Assembly: GCA_002722955.1 (NCBI GenBank)
Contig: PBMZ01000145.1
Location: 1 to 58,545, forward strand
DNA: 58,545 bases
Reading direction: 5' to 3'
Source: Planctomycetaceae bacterium
GTDB lineage: Bacteria; Planctomycetota; Planctomycetia; Planctomycetales; Planctomycetaceae
Every line of letters begins with the position of its first letter. The stretch's first letter is position 1. The notes beneath the pieces are model-generated. The model saw nothing but the letters and a program-made list of their open reading frames with translations, had not been told where the DNA came from and ran no database searches. Positions 16,678 to 24,952 of this stretch are shown one piece after another. Position numbers and translations under genes: made by a program.

Positions 16678-17511
16678 ATGCGGATCGATGCTCATCAACA
16701 CTTTTGGCAGCATAGCCAGCCCTTCGACTACTCATGGCAAGACTCGGACGAAATGACGCCAATTCGGCGAGACTTTTTGCCCAAGGACCTCGCCCCGCAG
16801 ATTCGTGAAGTTGGTGTCGATCGCACAGTCTTCGTGCAGACTCAGCACAACGTTGAGGAAAACCGTTGGGGCCTGGAACTTGTCGACAAGCATGATTTCA
16901 TCGCTGGAGTCGTTGGCTGGGTTGATCTGGCCAGTGACCAGTGTGAAGAACAACTGCTCGAGTTCAAACAGCATCCCAAGTTCGTCGGTATTCGACACGT
17001 CACTCAAGACGAACCGGACGATGACTTTATCGTTCGGCCCGAGGTGATTCGTGGACTCAAGGTCCTCGAACAACACGGCGTGCCGTTTGATCTCTTGTTC
17101 TACGTCAAGCATCTGAAACACGCCGCGACATTGGCACGCGAGCTGCCGGGTTTGCCGATGGTCATCGATCATTTGGCCAAACCACGCATCAAAGACGGCG
17201 CCATGGACGATTGGATCGATAACTTTAAAGCCGCCGCGGAGTTACCGAACGTCTACTGCAAACTTTCCGGAATGATCACCGAAGCGGATTGGCAAAACTG
17301 GATGCCGTCCGACTTGAAGCCTTACGTCGACACAGCTTTGGAATGCTTCGGAGTCGAGCGTTGCATGTATGGATCGGATTGGCCAGTGTGCGAGCTTGCG
17401 GGCACTTATCAACAAGTTCATTCCGCATTGGTCGAGGTGCTCGGTTCCATCACGGAATCGGAAGAGGAAGCCATCTTTGGCGGAACAGCGACCAAGTTTT
17501 ACGGTCTCTAA
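16678..17511 (+). CDS. Amidohydrolase family 2 enzyme, L-fuconolactonase-like
   Basis: The 277-residue product starts MRIDAHQHFW, the metal-binding HxH of amidohydrolase family 2. It continues with FVGIRHVTQDEPDDDF, LPMVIDHLAKP and the C-terminal MYGSDWPVC, in which the histidine and aspartate complete the metal/catalytic set. This order matches L-fucono-1,5-lactonase and related sugar-lactone hydrolases, which open the lactone formed when L-fucose or similar sugars are oxidised by a dehydrogenase. The protein has no signal peptide and should act in the cytoplasm. The next genes on the strand (DUF6807, NHL) follow with 115- and 196-base gaps, so a loose carbohydrate-use cluster is plausible. 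Other lactones as substrate cannot be excluded. Confidence 0.85.
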   Translation: MRIDAHQHFWQHSQPFDYSWQDSDEMTPIRRDFLPKDLAPQIREVGVDRTVFVQTQHNVEENRWGLELVDKHDFIAGVVGWVDLASDQCEEQLLEFKQHPKFVGIRHVTQDEPDDDFIVRPEVIRGLKVLEQHGVPFDLLFYVKHLKHAATLARELPGLPMVIDHLAKPRIKDGAMDDWIDNFKAAAELPNVYCKLSGMITEADWQNWMPSDLKPYVDTALECFGVERCMYGSDWPVCELAGTYQQVHSALVEVLGSITESEEEAIFGGTATKFYGL

Positions 17512-17626
17512 CTTTGGTTTCGTAGTGGTGGCTTCCAGCCGCCATTCCCGTTTTTGGGGGCGTGCCGACGTGCCATCCAGCGGAACAACAATTTGTGGTC
17601 GCCCTGAATTAGTATCGAGGAATGCC

Positions 17627-18556
17627 ATGCATCGATGTGTACTGTTTCTTGGTGTGATCGTCGTTGCCGTCCAACCAATTATGGCGGGCGACGAGATCGG
17701 TTTTCGCGCGGATTCAGGAAAGCTGGTCATTTCGGCGGGCGATCAAGAAATCGCGACCTACGTTTACCAAGACGAAAAAATCCCGCGGCCGTACTTTGCT
17801 CATGTTAAGGCTTTGGATGGGCGGCAAGTGACTCGCAATCATCCGCCGATCAAGGGCAAGGACCGTGACGATCACGCCACAATGCATCCTGGTATCTGGT
17901 TAGCGTTTGGAGATTTGAATGGTTCCGACTTCTGGCGGAATCGAGCCAACGTCGTCCACAAGAGTTTCATCGAGAAGCCAGCTGCCAACGGAAGTAGCGG
18001 AAAGTTTGTCGAACAAAAGGAGTATCTCAGCAACCGTGGCCTGCGGATCTGTAGCGAACGATTTCACTGCCAGTTTCATGTCAAGGACAACGGTTACTTG
18101 CTGCTGTGGGATTCGACTTTCACATCGGACCGAGAGTTTTATTTCGGTGACCAAGAAGAGATGGGACTTGGCATGCGAGTCACATCGCCGGTCGCGGAAC
18201 TTAGCGGTGGACAACTAACTGATTCCAAAGCCCGCCGTGGTGCCAGCAAAATATGGAGCAACGCAGCTGATTGGTGCGACTATAGCGGAGTCGTCGGGGA
18301 TCGACGACTTGGCATGACATTGTTGTGTCACCCGAAGAACTTCCGCCCAAGCTGGTTTCATGCTCGCAATTATGGATTTGTCGCCGCGAACGCATTCGGT
18401 AGAAAAGCAATGGGAAAAGGTGGTACCAGCAGAATTACCGTGAAACCCGGCGAGTCTCTAAGGCTACGCTACGGAATCTGGATTTATTCAACGGCAGCAA
18501 GCGAGTCACTTCCGGCTAAGTCGGCGTATGACTCATACGTCAAAATCAGCAAGTGA
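17627..18556 (+). CDS. DUF6807 (PmoA-like) exported protein
   Basis: The ATG at 17627, six nt after CGAGG, gives 309 residues with a signal peptide (CVLFLGVIVVAVQPIMA). The body matches the DUF6807 family, annotated in many planctomycetes as PmoA-like: RPYFAHVKALDGRQVTRN, then DHATMHPGIWLAFGDLNGSDFWRN, and a beta-rich remainder. The His-rich DHATMHPG segment is conserved in the family and could bind metal or substrate. The fold is thought to resemble carbohydrate-binding or lyase beta domains, and members are found with sugar-degradation genes. No catalytic activity has been established. The longer open frame from 17369 overlaps the amidohydrolase out of frame and is rejected. Confidence 0.8.
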   Translation: MHRCVLFLGVIVVAVQPIMAGDEIGFRADSGKLVISAGDQEIATYVYQDEKIPRPYFAHVKALDGRQVTRNHPPIKGKDRDDHATMHPGIWLAFGDLNGSDFWRNRANVVHKSFIEKPAANGSSGKFVEQKEYLSNRGLRICSERFHCQFHVKDNGYLLLWDSTFTSDREFYFGDQEEMGLGMRVTSPVAELSGGQLTDSKARRGASKIWSNAADWCDYSGVVGDRRLGMTLLCHPKNFRPSWFHARNYGFVAANAFGRKAMGKGGTSRITVKPGESLRLRYGIWIYSTAASESLPAKSAYDSYVKISK

Positions 18557-18632
18557 AAGTGGGTTCTACAGCGTCGACTAAGTAGAATAACCAGCGTCGT
18601 TCCTGTTCACGTTTTGAGAATGTTATCTCTTG

Positions 18633-18697
18633 GTTTAACCCGTAGCCGCAGGCGAGGATCTCTTGGCATGCTCCTTGCCTACGGCCACGGGTTAAAC
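18633..18697. repeat. Palindromic element, family A copy 3
   Basis: It opens GTTTAACCCGTAGCCGCAGG and ends CTACGGCCACGGGTTAAAC, with arms of about 25 bases and the centre ATCTCTTGGCATGCT. The same GGCATGCTCCT centre recurs in copy 4 (56571-56634), so these two copies are the closest relatives. Confidence 0.85.
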
Positions 18698-18752
18698 AAA
18701 GATAATTCCATCGATACCAGCACAACTTGCCCGCACTCTAAGGAATACAACA

Positions 18753-19835
18753 ATGTCGAAACAGCAATCAGTCACACGTCGGGAATTCTTGACAACTGTA
18801 ACTGCCGCGACGGTCACCATCGCCGCAGCGCCGGCGATTGCCACGGCTAGCAAGACCAGGAAGCAGACCATTGTTGGAAGCGGTGAGCATCAGTTCGAAG
18901 TCGTTCACGATTTTGCGAAACTTCCTGGCGAGTACACTTGGCAAACGACTCACAATGTTGCCGTCGACAAGGCTGGGAATCTATACGTGATTCATGAAGG
19001 CCATGTTCAAAAGAAAGATCACCCTTCAATCTTCGTCTTTGATCCCAAGGGCAAGTTCATTCGCGCCTTCGGTAGTGAATATCAAGGCGGCGGGCACGGC
19101 ATCGAAGTTCGCGAAGAGGGCGGCCAGGAATTCTTGTACGTCTGCGGTTACCAGCAAGTTAAAATGTTCTCGAAGATGGACCTGAAGGGCGAGGTCGTCT
19201 GGCGAAAGTACGCTCCCATGGAATGTGGCGTTTATGCCAAGAACGAAGACACCGACCGAAAGAAGATCTGGGGCCGCAATCGCTTCATGCCCACTAACTT
19301 CGCGTTTCTTGATGACGGCGGCTTCCTATTGGCCGACGGGTATGGATCGTTTTTCATTCATCGCTACGACAAAGATGCCAATTGGGTATCAATGTTCGGC
19401 GGCCCCGGTAATGGCAAGGGCAAATTCGCAACGGCTCACGGGCTTTGGATCGATCGTCGCGAAGGCAAGGAGCCGACGATCGTTGTGACTGACCGAGCTC
19501 ATCACACGTTGCAAACATTTACAATGGACGGCAAGTACATCGAGACATTGCCGGGCTACGGCCTCCCCGCAAACCTCGACTCGTGGAAAGACTTGCTGGT
19601 CGTCCCAGAACTTCACGCCCGAGTCACCTTGTTGGGCAAGGACAATCAAGTGGTGGCAAGACTCGGCGATGATGTCGACCGCGTGAAGTCAACAAAGGGT
19701 CTGCGTGGAATGCCGGGCAAGTGGCAAGATGGCAAATTCGTTCATCCCCACGACGCTTGTTTCGACCACGACGGCAGCATCTTCGTCGCCGAGTGGGTGG
19801 CAACAGGCCGTGTGAGCAAGTTGCAAAAGGTATAA
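18753..19835 (+). CDS. Tat-exported NHL-type six-bladed beta-propeller protein
   Basis: The 360-residue product has a twin-arginine leader (TRREFLTTVTAATVTIAAAP) and then NHL/six-bladed propeller strands: VAVDKAGNLYVIH, SIFVFDPKGKFIRAFG, HRYDKDANWVSMFGG, TVVVTDRAHHTLQTF-like and DHDGSIFVAEW. Proteins of this kind resemble peptidyl-glycine lyase propellers and often sit in the periplasm or outside. No catalytic residues can be assigned with confidence. The HPHDACFDHDGS segment near the end is well conserved in the family. It follows the DUF6807 gene with a family A palindrome between, and both are exported, so they may act on the same substrate. Confidence 0.8.
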   Translation: MSKQQSVTRREFLTTVTAATVTIAAAPAIATASKTRKQTIVGSGEHQFEVVHDFAKLPGEYTWQTTHNVAVDKAGNLYVIHEGHVQKKDHPSIFVFDPKGKFIRAFGSEYQGGGHGIEVREEGGQEFLYVCGYQQVKMFSKMDLKGEVVWRKYAPMECGVYAKNEDTDRKKIWGRNRFMPTNFAFLDDGGFLLADGYGSFFIHRYDKDANWVSMFGGPGNGKGKFATAHGLWIDRREGKEPTIVVTDRAHHTLQTFTMDGKYIETLPGYGLPANLDSWKDLLVVPELHARVTLLGKDNQVVARLGDDVDRVKSTKGLRGMPGKWQDGKFVHPHDACFDHDGSIFVAEWVATGRVSKLQKV

Positions 19836-19899
19836 GTAGCCGCGGAGCTACTGATACGACGGCACTCTGAAGTCGTCCAGACAGCTCGTCTCACCTTGT

Positions 19900-20826
19900 C
19901 TATTTCACCTTCGGCAACTTCCAGATGCCGCCAAATGTTTCTTTCAAGAGCGGGATTGGCACGGGAGAGCGGTCGCGGGTCTCAGTTAGGCATCGCAAGG
20001 CATTCTCGGCTTGTGTTGGATCGTCAAGTCGATCGATGTGGTGTTGCACATAGCGTTCGATTGCCTTGCCTTTTGCTTCTTCCGGATCAAATCGGAGCAA
20101 CGTTAGTGCCGCGCTACCTCGAAGCTTGTCTTTTGAAGTAATCAGCTTCTGAACGAATCCTTTAGCTCGCCAAGCACGCAGTCCCATTAATTTCAGTGAG
20201 TGGAGAGCGCTGCTTCGAGGAGACCACGACAACTCAGGGTGAAACTCCAGTTCCAGGTCATTCAGCTCATCTTTGAAGTATAAGCTTTTCTTGTACGGTT
20301 TGGTCTTGTATTTGACTTGGTCAGGGGCGTTCTCTATGAGATTCGTCAGGAACGAAACCGTCCCATCATTTGGTCTTGCCATGATAGCCAAGACCTTCAA
20401 TTCCCGAACGCAGGAGCGTTTGAGATATGCCTGTTCAATCGTTTCATGCAAAACTGGAACTGGGTTGTTCATCGAGCTTCGCCGGTCATAAAGTGCGTCC
20501 ATTGCATAATAACGAAGACGCGCAATATGTCCTCGACGTAGGAAGGCAACGAGTTCTCGGTTCGTCCTTGGCCGAACACAATCGTACACAGTCCAGATCA
20601 ATGAGCATGAAAGTGTGATCAGAATCGTCAACCACTTCACGCATGATCGAATCGGAAACAGTTGAATCACTCGCGCTATTGGGACTGACAAGAGAGCACC
20701 GACCCACGCTTCTAGAACGCCTCCGCTTCCACGCAAATTCCACGTAATGACTTCCTTGTGTCCTGCAGGGCCCCAACAGAAACGACCAACGACGTCTCCC
20801 AGAAGGACTCCCCAACTTGTAAACAT
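19900..20826 (-). CDS. Unrecognised membrane protein with HEAT-like helical repeats
   Basis: The 308-residue frame starts at ATG 20826. Two hydrophobic stretches (about residues 35-55 and 60-85, VKWLTILITLSCSLIWTVYD) suggest membrane insertion. The C-terminal two thirds is all-helical, with repeated leucine/alanine helix pairs (RLRYYAMDALYDR, RELKVLAIMARPND, SSALHSLKLMGLRAW, AALTLLRFDPEEAKG) typical of HEAT-like solenoids that bind proteins. The N-terminus is uncertain, because the same reading frame stays open and protein-like upstream of the ATG while an overlapping frame (20712-20978) encodes strongly hydrophobic sequence. The true gene may therefore begin further upstream, or contain a frameshift. 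I do not recognise the family. No neighbour suggests its role. Confidence 0.5.
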   Translation of the reverse strand: MFTSWGVLLGDVVGRFCWGPAGHKEVITWNLRGSGGVLEAWVGALLSVPIARVIQLFPIRSCVKWLTILITLSCSLIWTVYDCVRPRTNRELVAFLRRGHIARLRYYAMDALYDRRSSMNNPVPVLHETIEQAYLKRSCVRELKVLAIMARPNDGTVSFLTNLIENAPDQVKYKTKPYKKSLYFKDELNDLELEFHPELSWSPRSSALHSLKLMGLRAWRAKGFVQKLITSKDKLRGSAALTLLRFDPEEAKGKAIERYVQHHIDRLDDPTQAENALRCLTETRDRSPVPIPLLKETFGGIWKLPKVK

Positions 20827-20978
20827 AAGACGAATATGAATATACGCAATCTGATTACGCTCATACCACTGCGGCGAATGGCTGATTCCGTCATCAATGT
20901 CACTAAGCTGACGTAGAGTAAAGAGGCAAGCGGGACCACCACCATCAGCACAATTTGAAACACCATTCGCTGTGACAT
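20712..20978 (-). CDS. Hydrophobic ORF overlapping the HEAT-like membrane gene; possible frameshifted N-terminus
   Basis: The 88-residue frame begins MSQRMVFQIVLMVVVPLASLLY and reads like one or two membrane helices, then loses that character where it overlaps the gene ending at 19900. It might be the original start of that membrane protein, separated by an indel between about 20830 and 20900, or a small separate membrane protein. No homology was recognised. Confidence 0.3.
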   Translation of the reverse strand: MSQRMVFQIVLMVVVPLASLLYVSLVTLMTESAIRRSGMSVIRLRIFIFVLCLQVGESFWETSLVVSVGALQDTRKSLRGICVEAEAF

Positions 20979-21013
20979 GGCTTACTCGAAGATCACATGC
21001 GTGCTTGTGCGGA

Positions 21014-22066
21014 CTAAGCCTGGTCGCTTGCCTTCTGACGATACGACTCGCCCAAGTGAATCATCAATTCTAGCGCGAGCAGATCGGCGCGGGCCATGAC
21101 GTGGCGAGTGCTTCGGTTTCCGAGCCCCTTGACCAGTTCCTCGACGCGCTGCAAGTGAAGGTGCAACGTTTGCCGCGGGCTCAAACCAGCAACCGATAGC
21201 AATTCGGCCAACTTGGCGATCTCTGCTCCCAAGTTGCCTGAACCCATGATGACGTACGTTCGCAGAAGTTCTTGGTAATATCGAATCACTTCACTCGGCA
21301 GCGGAAACGTATTGGGTTCGGACTCGGCCTCGGCGAATTCGGTGAATTGTGTCGTTCCGTTCCAACTGGATGTACCGAAGTCAGTGTCCTCGTCGCCGGA
21401 CTCTCCAACCATTTGACGTTGTTGTTCCAGCAAGTGGTCGGCTTCGTCGCGTTCGCGAACTTGGCGACGTCGATTGGCAACGGACAACCGACGGTATTCT
21501 CGCAAGACGTCGGTTCTTGCAATCGCTCGTTTGATTGTTGGTACCAGCGAGCGTGACTCCCAAAGCGTTCGTGCGACAAGTAGTTCGCATTCTTGCTGGT
21601 AGTAGTCGCTCCACGCTTCGTCGTCGACTTCGATCATCAACATCACGATCGGGTCGTCGCAGCCACTGGCGCGAATGGCGCGAACTAACGCCGGCGCATC
21701 GATTGTGTCTTTGGTGTTGGTATCCTTGTCTGGAACCGTTTCAGTAAGTGTCGGGTCAAGCCGATGGCTCAAATCCGTTGGTCCCGCAGGAAACTCAAAT
21801 CGTGGCTTTGGCAGGCTCTGGTCGTTGATCACGACGCAGTCGAAGCTTTGGTCTCGCAAGATCGACAGCGCCTCGGTGGATGTTGACGCCCAGCGAAACT
21901 GTGGTTCATGGCTGCCCTCGCCATCCAATTGCAAGGTGAGACTGATCCAAGACGGCTCGTTTACGGATACGCACAAAAGTCGTAAACCATTAGGCGGCAG
22001 CGCTTTAGGTCCCGCTGCGTCCTGGGGTTTGCTTTCGTGATCCGGTTTTGTTGACGAATCAGCCAT
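21014..22066 (-). CDS. Degenerate receiver-domain protein with C-terminal helical domain
   Basis: The start at 22066 gives 350 residues. After a charged leader, residues about 25-190 follow the receiver-domain pattern (GLRLLCVSVNEPSW, TEALSILRDQSFDCVVINDQSLP, DDPIVMLMIEVDDEAW), but the acidic pocket is not intact: the strand that normally ends in the phospho-accepting aspartate reads VVIND with shifted spacing. The middle is coiled (RRRQVRERDEADHLLEQQRQM) and the last 100 residues are helical (SEVIRYYQELLRTYVIMGSGNL ... SPRQTLHLHLQRVEELVKGL), similar in style to dimerisation or scaffold regions. A phosphorylation-independent signalling role is inferred. It lies divergent to csrA with a 408-base gap. 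Confidence 0.6.
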   Translation of the reverse strand: MADSSTKPDHESKPQDAAGPKALPPNGLRLLCVSVNEPSWISLTLQLDGEGSHEPQFRWASTSTEALSILRDQSFDCVVINDQSLPKPRFEFPAGPTDLSHRLDPTLTETVPDKDTNTKDTIDAPALVRAIRASGCDDPIVMLMIEVDDEAWSDYYQQECELLVARTLWESRSLVPTIKRAIARTDVLREYRRLSVANRRRQVRERDEADHLLEQQRQMVGESGDEDTDFGTSSWNGTTQFTEFAEAESEPNTFPLPSEVIRYYQELLRTYVIMGSGNLGAEIAKLAELLSVAGLSPRQTLHLHLQRVEELVKGLGNRSTRHVMARADLLALELMIHLGESYRQKASDQA

Positions 22067-22474
22067 GAGCCGCTCACTGAGGCAAACGGTCGCGTTTTTC
22101 GACTCGTAAGCCTTACAAACAGATTGCAAATTCTGCCTCCCGGCGAGCCGGGGAATATAAACATATCGAACCTAGTGTCAAGATGGATGCGGCGCCGCAA
22201 AGTTGGGAAGCCTGGGCTTCACATGAGTTCCACGAGGTCAGTTCGCAACGAATAATTTAGAGCCTGTGACGAATCACGTGGGGACCGAGTCGCAAGAGAG
22301 CCAGGAAGAGAAGCCCGGCTTTTTTGAAAAGCCGAGCTTCTGGCTGCGAATCACTTTGGCAAAGTCACAGTAACAAACGCCCAAACGCAGAATACTCCGA
22401 ACCTTAAGTTGTGCGTTTACGTCATAGGATGTTGACAGTTTCTGGTGTAGTCAGCATTGAACAAGGGGGATCCT
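22067..22474. other. Divergent regulatory region upstream of csrA
   Basis: No gene is visible here. It contains a hairpin at 22309-22342 and, near csrA, TTGACA at 22432-22437 with a weak CATTGA 17 bases later. This pair is a poor promoter match and is only a candidate. Confidence 0.4.
22309..22342. repeat. Hairpin element, family F copy 1
   Basis: AGAAGCCCGGCTTTT faces AAAAGCCGAGCTTCT across a two-base centre. The family core (GCCCGGCTT / AAGCCGGGC) recurs at 45280-45310 and, decayed, at 54272-54313. It could act as a bidirectional terminator. Confidence 0.75.
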
Positions 22475-22684
22475 ATGTTGATTCTTACTCGCAAGGTGGG
22501 CGAATCGATTGTCATTGGCAAGGACATTCGCATTTGTATTCGCAGTCTGACGGATAAGCGCGTCCGCATCGGGATCGAGGCGCCGCGCGAAGTCCCGATT
22601 CATCGCGAAGAGATTCGAAAACTTCAGTTCTCGAAGTCGCCTGTGGCACAGCCTGAAGGCTTGACCAACGAAATGGCAAATTGA
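22475..22684 (+). CDS. csrA: Carbon storage regulator CsrA
   Basis: The ATG at 22475 follows the strong ribosome site GGGGGATCCT and gives 69 residues starting [15 protein letters not shown], the almost invariant CsrA start. [19 protein letters not shown] follows, containing the second RNA-binding strand with its key arginine. The last 20 residues are a variable tail. CsrA dimers bind GGA-containing loops in mRNA leaders and repress or stabilise translation; in many bacteria they control carbon metabolism, motility and exopolysaccharide. The next gene on the strand (22847) lies 162 bases on, and the three genes 22475, 22847 and 23160 could be co-transcribed. An in-frame ATG at 22457 is unlikely because the CsrA start is so conserved. 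Confidence 0.97.
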   Translation: MLILTRKVGESIVIGKDIRICIRSLTDKRVRIGIEAPREVPIHREEIRKLQFSKSPVAQPEGLTNEMAN

Positions 22685-22846
22685 TCGTGACGCGTTTCGA
22701 TGTTTGAGAACCTTCCTCGCAGGCCGTCCAGCAGTTGACAGATGGATGTCCTTGCTCCAAATTGATGCATTGTCCCGCGGTCGTTGTGGCCAAGATGTCA
22801 GCTTCGGACCGCGATCTTTGATGCGTCTATTCAGTGGGAGCAACCA

Positions 22847-23158
22847 GTGAGCGACACTGGCGATCCATCCTCGGCTTTGCCGCAGCTACCGATCACTCAT
22901 TCTAACGTTCCCGTCTTCGACTGCCATGTGATTTTGTCACCGGCCGATGAAAACGGTGTTATCTCCGCGCGCGTTTCCTCTTTGGATGGCATCGTCGCGG
23001 AAGGAAACGTGGAACGCGACGTGTTGCGGCGCATCGTCGATCAATTCAAGATGCGGCTTCAGCAGTTCCAGCAGCAAGGTCAACCGATCCCGTGGCGAGA
23101 GCCGCCCGCTGTGGCTGGCGAGGGCGAATCGGAACGCTGGATTCCGGTGCATCTGTAA
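22847..23158 (+). CDS. Small conserved-looking hypothetical protein (GTG start)
   Basis: A GTG at 22847, six nt after GGGAG, starts a 103-residue product. Its centre, PVFDCHVILSPADENGVISARV, and the helix EGNVERDVLRRIVDQFKMRLQQF suggest a compact alpha/beta domain with an alternating beta hairpin followed by a helix, ending in the motif WIPVHL. There are no membrane segments or catalytic motifs. It ends one base before the glycosyltransferase start (TAA-T-ATG), so the two are very likely translationally coupled. A partner or regulator of the glycosyltransferase is inferred from this only. The family was not recognised. Confidence 0.7.
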   Translation: MSDTGDPSSALPQLPITHSNVPVFDCHVILSPADENGVISARVSSLDGIVAEGNVERDVLRRIVDQFKMRLQQFQQQGQPIPWREPPAVAGEGESERWIPVHL

Positions 23159-23159
23159 T

Positions 23160-24431
23160 ATGCGTCACTTTGGCTTGCTTTGCCCGCCCGTCGATGGGCA
23201 CATGAATCCCATTGGAACGGTCGGCCATGAACTGCAGCAGCGTGGTCACCAGGTATCGTGGCTATCGGTGATCGATGCGAAGCCTCGAGTTGAGTCCGCC
23301 GGCTTCTCCCTTGGGCTGCTTGGCAAAGACGAATATCCGTTAGGCGCCGTCCGCAAAGAAGCGGAAGAGCTGGGACGACTAAGAGGAGCGTCCGCGCTGC
23401 TCTACACGATTGGCATGTTGGAGCGGCAAACTTCGGCAATTCTCAAGGACGGTCCACCCGTCGCTCGAGAATTGGGAATCGATGCCTTAATCGTCGACCA
23501 GGCAACACCTGCAGGAAGTTCATTGGCCGACATTCTCGACATTCCGTACGTGACCGTTGGCAGTGCCTTGTACGTTTATCGAGATCCTCATGTGCCGCCG
23601 TATTGCATGAATTGGAACTACAACACGTCGTGGCTTTGTCAGCTCCGGAATCGAGTCGCGAACCAACTGATGGCGATCGGAGTCGATTCACTAAGACGCT
23701 CGGTCAATCGCATTCGACGGCAACACGGACTGGCGCGAATTGCCCACCTAGAAGAAACGTTTTCCCCGTTAGCACAAATCAGCCAGCAGCCACCCGAGTT
23801 TGACTTTCCCAAAAGCCGCCCCATCGAAAACTTACATTACGTCGGGCCTTTGCACGGAAACGCCAGCCGACGGCAAGTCGACTTTCCATTCGAGCAACTC
23901 GATGACCGTCCTCTAATCTATGCATCGATGGGAACGCTACAAAACCAAGATCGACACGTCTTCCATAAGATCGCCGAAGCGTGCATGGGACTGGATGCTC
24001 AATTGGTGATCTCACTTGGCGGGGGGACTTTCGTCGAAGCCGTTGGCAAGTTGCCTGGCGATCCGATCACTGTCACGTTCGCACCGCAGTTGGAGTTGCT
24101 GAAGCGAGCCCGCATGATGATTACTCACGCTGGCATGAATTCGGCCCTTGAATGTCTTACCCACGGAGTCCCGATGGTCGCGATCCCCGTGACGAATGAT
24201 CAACCGGGTGTGGCAAGTCGGCTGGAATGGACGGGCGCTGGTAGAAGAGTGAGTCTCTCGAAGCTGAGCGTCGACGATCTTCGGGAAGCGGTGAGTGATG
24301 TCTTGACTGACGAGAGCTACTTGAAAGCAGCTCAAGAATTGCAAACAGCCTGCCAGTCCGGAGGCGGCCCTCGCCGAGCCGCAGAAATCGTCGAGACGGC
24401 AGTTGAAACGCGACAACCCGTCTTGTCTTAG
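23160..24431 (+). CDS. UDP-glycosyltransferase-like protein (GT1, MGT/CrtX type)
   Basis: The 423-residue product starts MRHFGLLCPPVDGHMNPIG, the GT-B N-terminal strand and glycine loop, and ends with the donor-binding region (ARMMITHAGMNSALECLTHG, then VPMVAIPVTNDQPGVASRLEW), which is diagnostic of GT1 enzymes using UDP-sugars on small acceptors such as sterols, macrolides or carotenoids. The fold resembles CrtX-type zeaxanthin glucosyltransferases, but the acceptor cannot be identified and no carotenoid genes are nearby. It starts one base after the preceding gene and is followed directly by a palindrome whose first base is the last base of the stop codon (TAG at 24429-24431). Cytoplasmic, no signal peptide. 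Confidence 0.85.
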   Translation: MRHFGLLCPPVDGHMNPIGTVGHELQQRGHQVSWLSVIDAKPRVESAGFSLGLLGKDEYPLGAVRKEAEELGRLRGASALLYTIGMLERQTSAILKDGPPVARELGIDALIVDQATPAGSSLADILDIPYVTVGSALYVYRDPHVPPYCMNWNYNTSWLCQLRNRVANQLMAIGVDSLRRSVNRIRRQHGLARIAHLEETFSPLAQISQQPPEFDFPKSRPIENLHYVGPLHGNASRRQVDFPFEQLDDRPLIYASMGTLQNQDRHVFHKIAEACMGLDAQLVISLGGGTFVEAVGKLPGDPITVTFAPQLELLKRARMMITHAGMNSALECLTHGVPMVAIPVTNDQPGVASRLEWTGAGRRVSLSKLSVDDLREAVSDVLTDESYLKAAQELQTACQSGGGPRRAAEIVETAVETRQPVLS

Positions 24432-24571
24432 TAGCCATCACTCTCCGAGTGATGAGCACTTGAGTGGTCGTCGAGATCAGAAATCACGGGGTGTCGGTGC
24501 AAATACAGAATCATGACGTGAGCTATGCAACGTCCAGAACACGGGCTCATCACTCGGAGAGTGATGGCTAC
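24431..24571. repeat. BIME-like palindromic pair, family B copy 1 (GTAG foot)
   Basis: Two units in opposite orientation have perfect 27-base arms: the left begins GTAGCCATCACTC and the right ends GAGTGATGGCTAC. Each arm is itself a hairpin (ATCACTC / GAGTGAT after the foot GTAGCC), and 87 bases separate the arms. The foot overlaps the TAG stop of the glycosyltransferase. Copy 2 is at 42964-43114. Confidence 0.9.
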
Positions 24572-24585
24572 TTTGGTGGCCTATT

Positions 24586-24952
24586 TTAGACGAGCGCCGA
24601 TGCAAACAAGTTGAAGCCAAAGTCGCGGACTTGTTCGAATTCCAAGTTCCGGTCTAGCTGACAAACAACCTTTCATTGGCACCTTCAAGCGGCAGGCATC
24701 GAAGCACTCGGACTTGCACATCCAACTCGCGCCGAAGTGTCCGATTGGCGATCCGCAACTTCAAACGCTCTTTTGCTTCGAATTGATCTCAAACTGAAAA
24801 GCGACTCCATTCATGCTGATGTCTACCAAAGCCCCTTTCGCGTCGTTGGCCATCATCAACCATTCGGAGTTCGTGTGAGTCTTCGCAGACGACGCGCGAA
24901 CAACCGAGACCTCACAGACGCTGGCTCGCCTTGCGAAAGCACGCCGTTCTGT
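24586..24952 (-). pseudogene. PilZ-domain gene broken by two frameshifts
   Basis: Read on the minus strand, frame 1 encodes ERRAFARRA (the RxxxR motif of PilZ) and then DISMNGVAFQFEIN (the D-x-S-x-x-G motif). It stops at 24761 because the next strand of the domain, KERLKLRIANR followed by LDVQVRVLRCLP, is encoded in a second frame from about 24783. That frame stops at 24654, and the C-terminal LDRNLEFEQVRDFGFNLF segment continues in a third frame to the stop at 24586. Together the pieces cover a whole c-di-GMP-binding PilZ domain, so at least two indels (near 24784 and 24665) separate them. The upstream part of the frame (to 25312) has no recognisable homology, so the true start is unclear. 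Either a recent pseudogene or base-calling errors would explain this. Confidence 0.7.
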
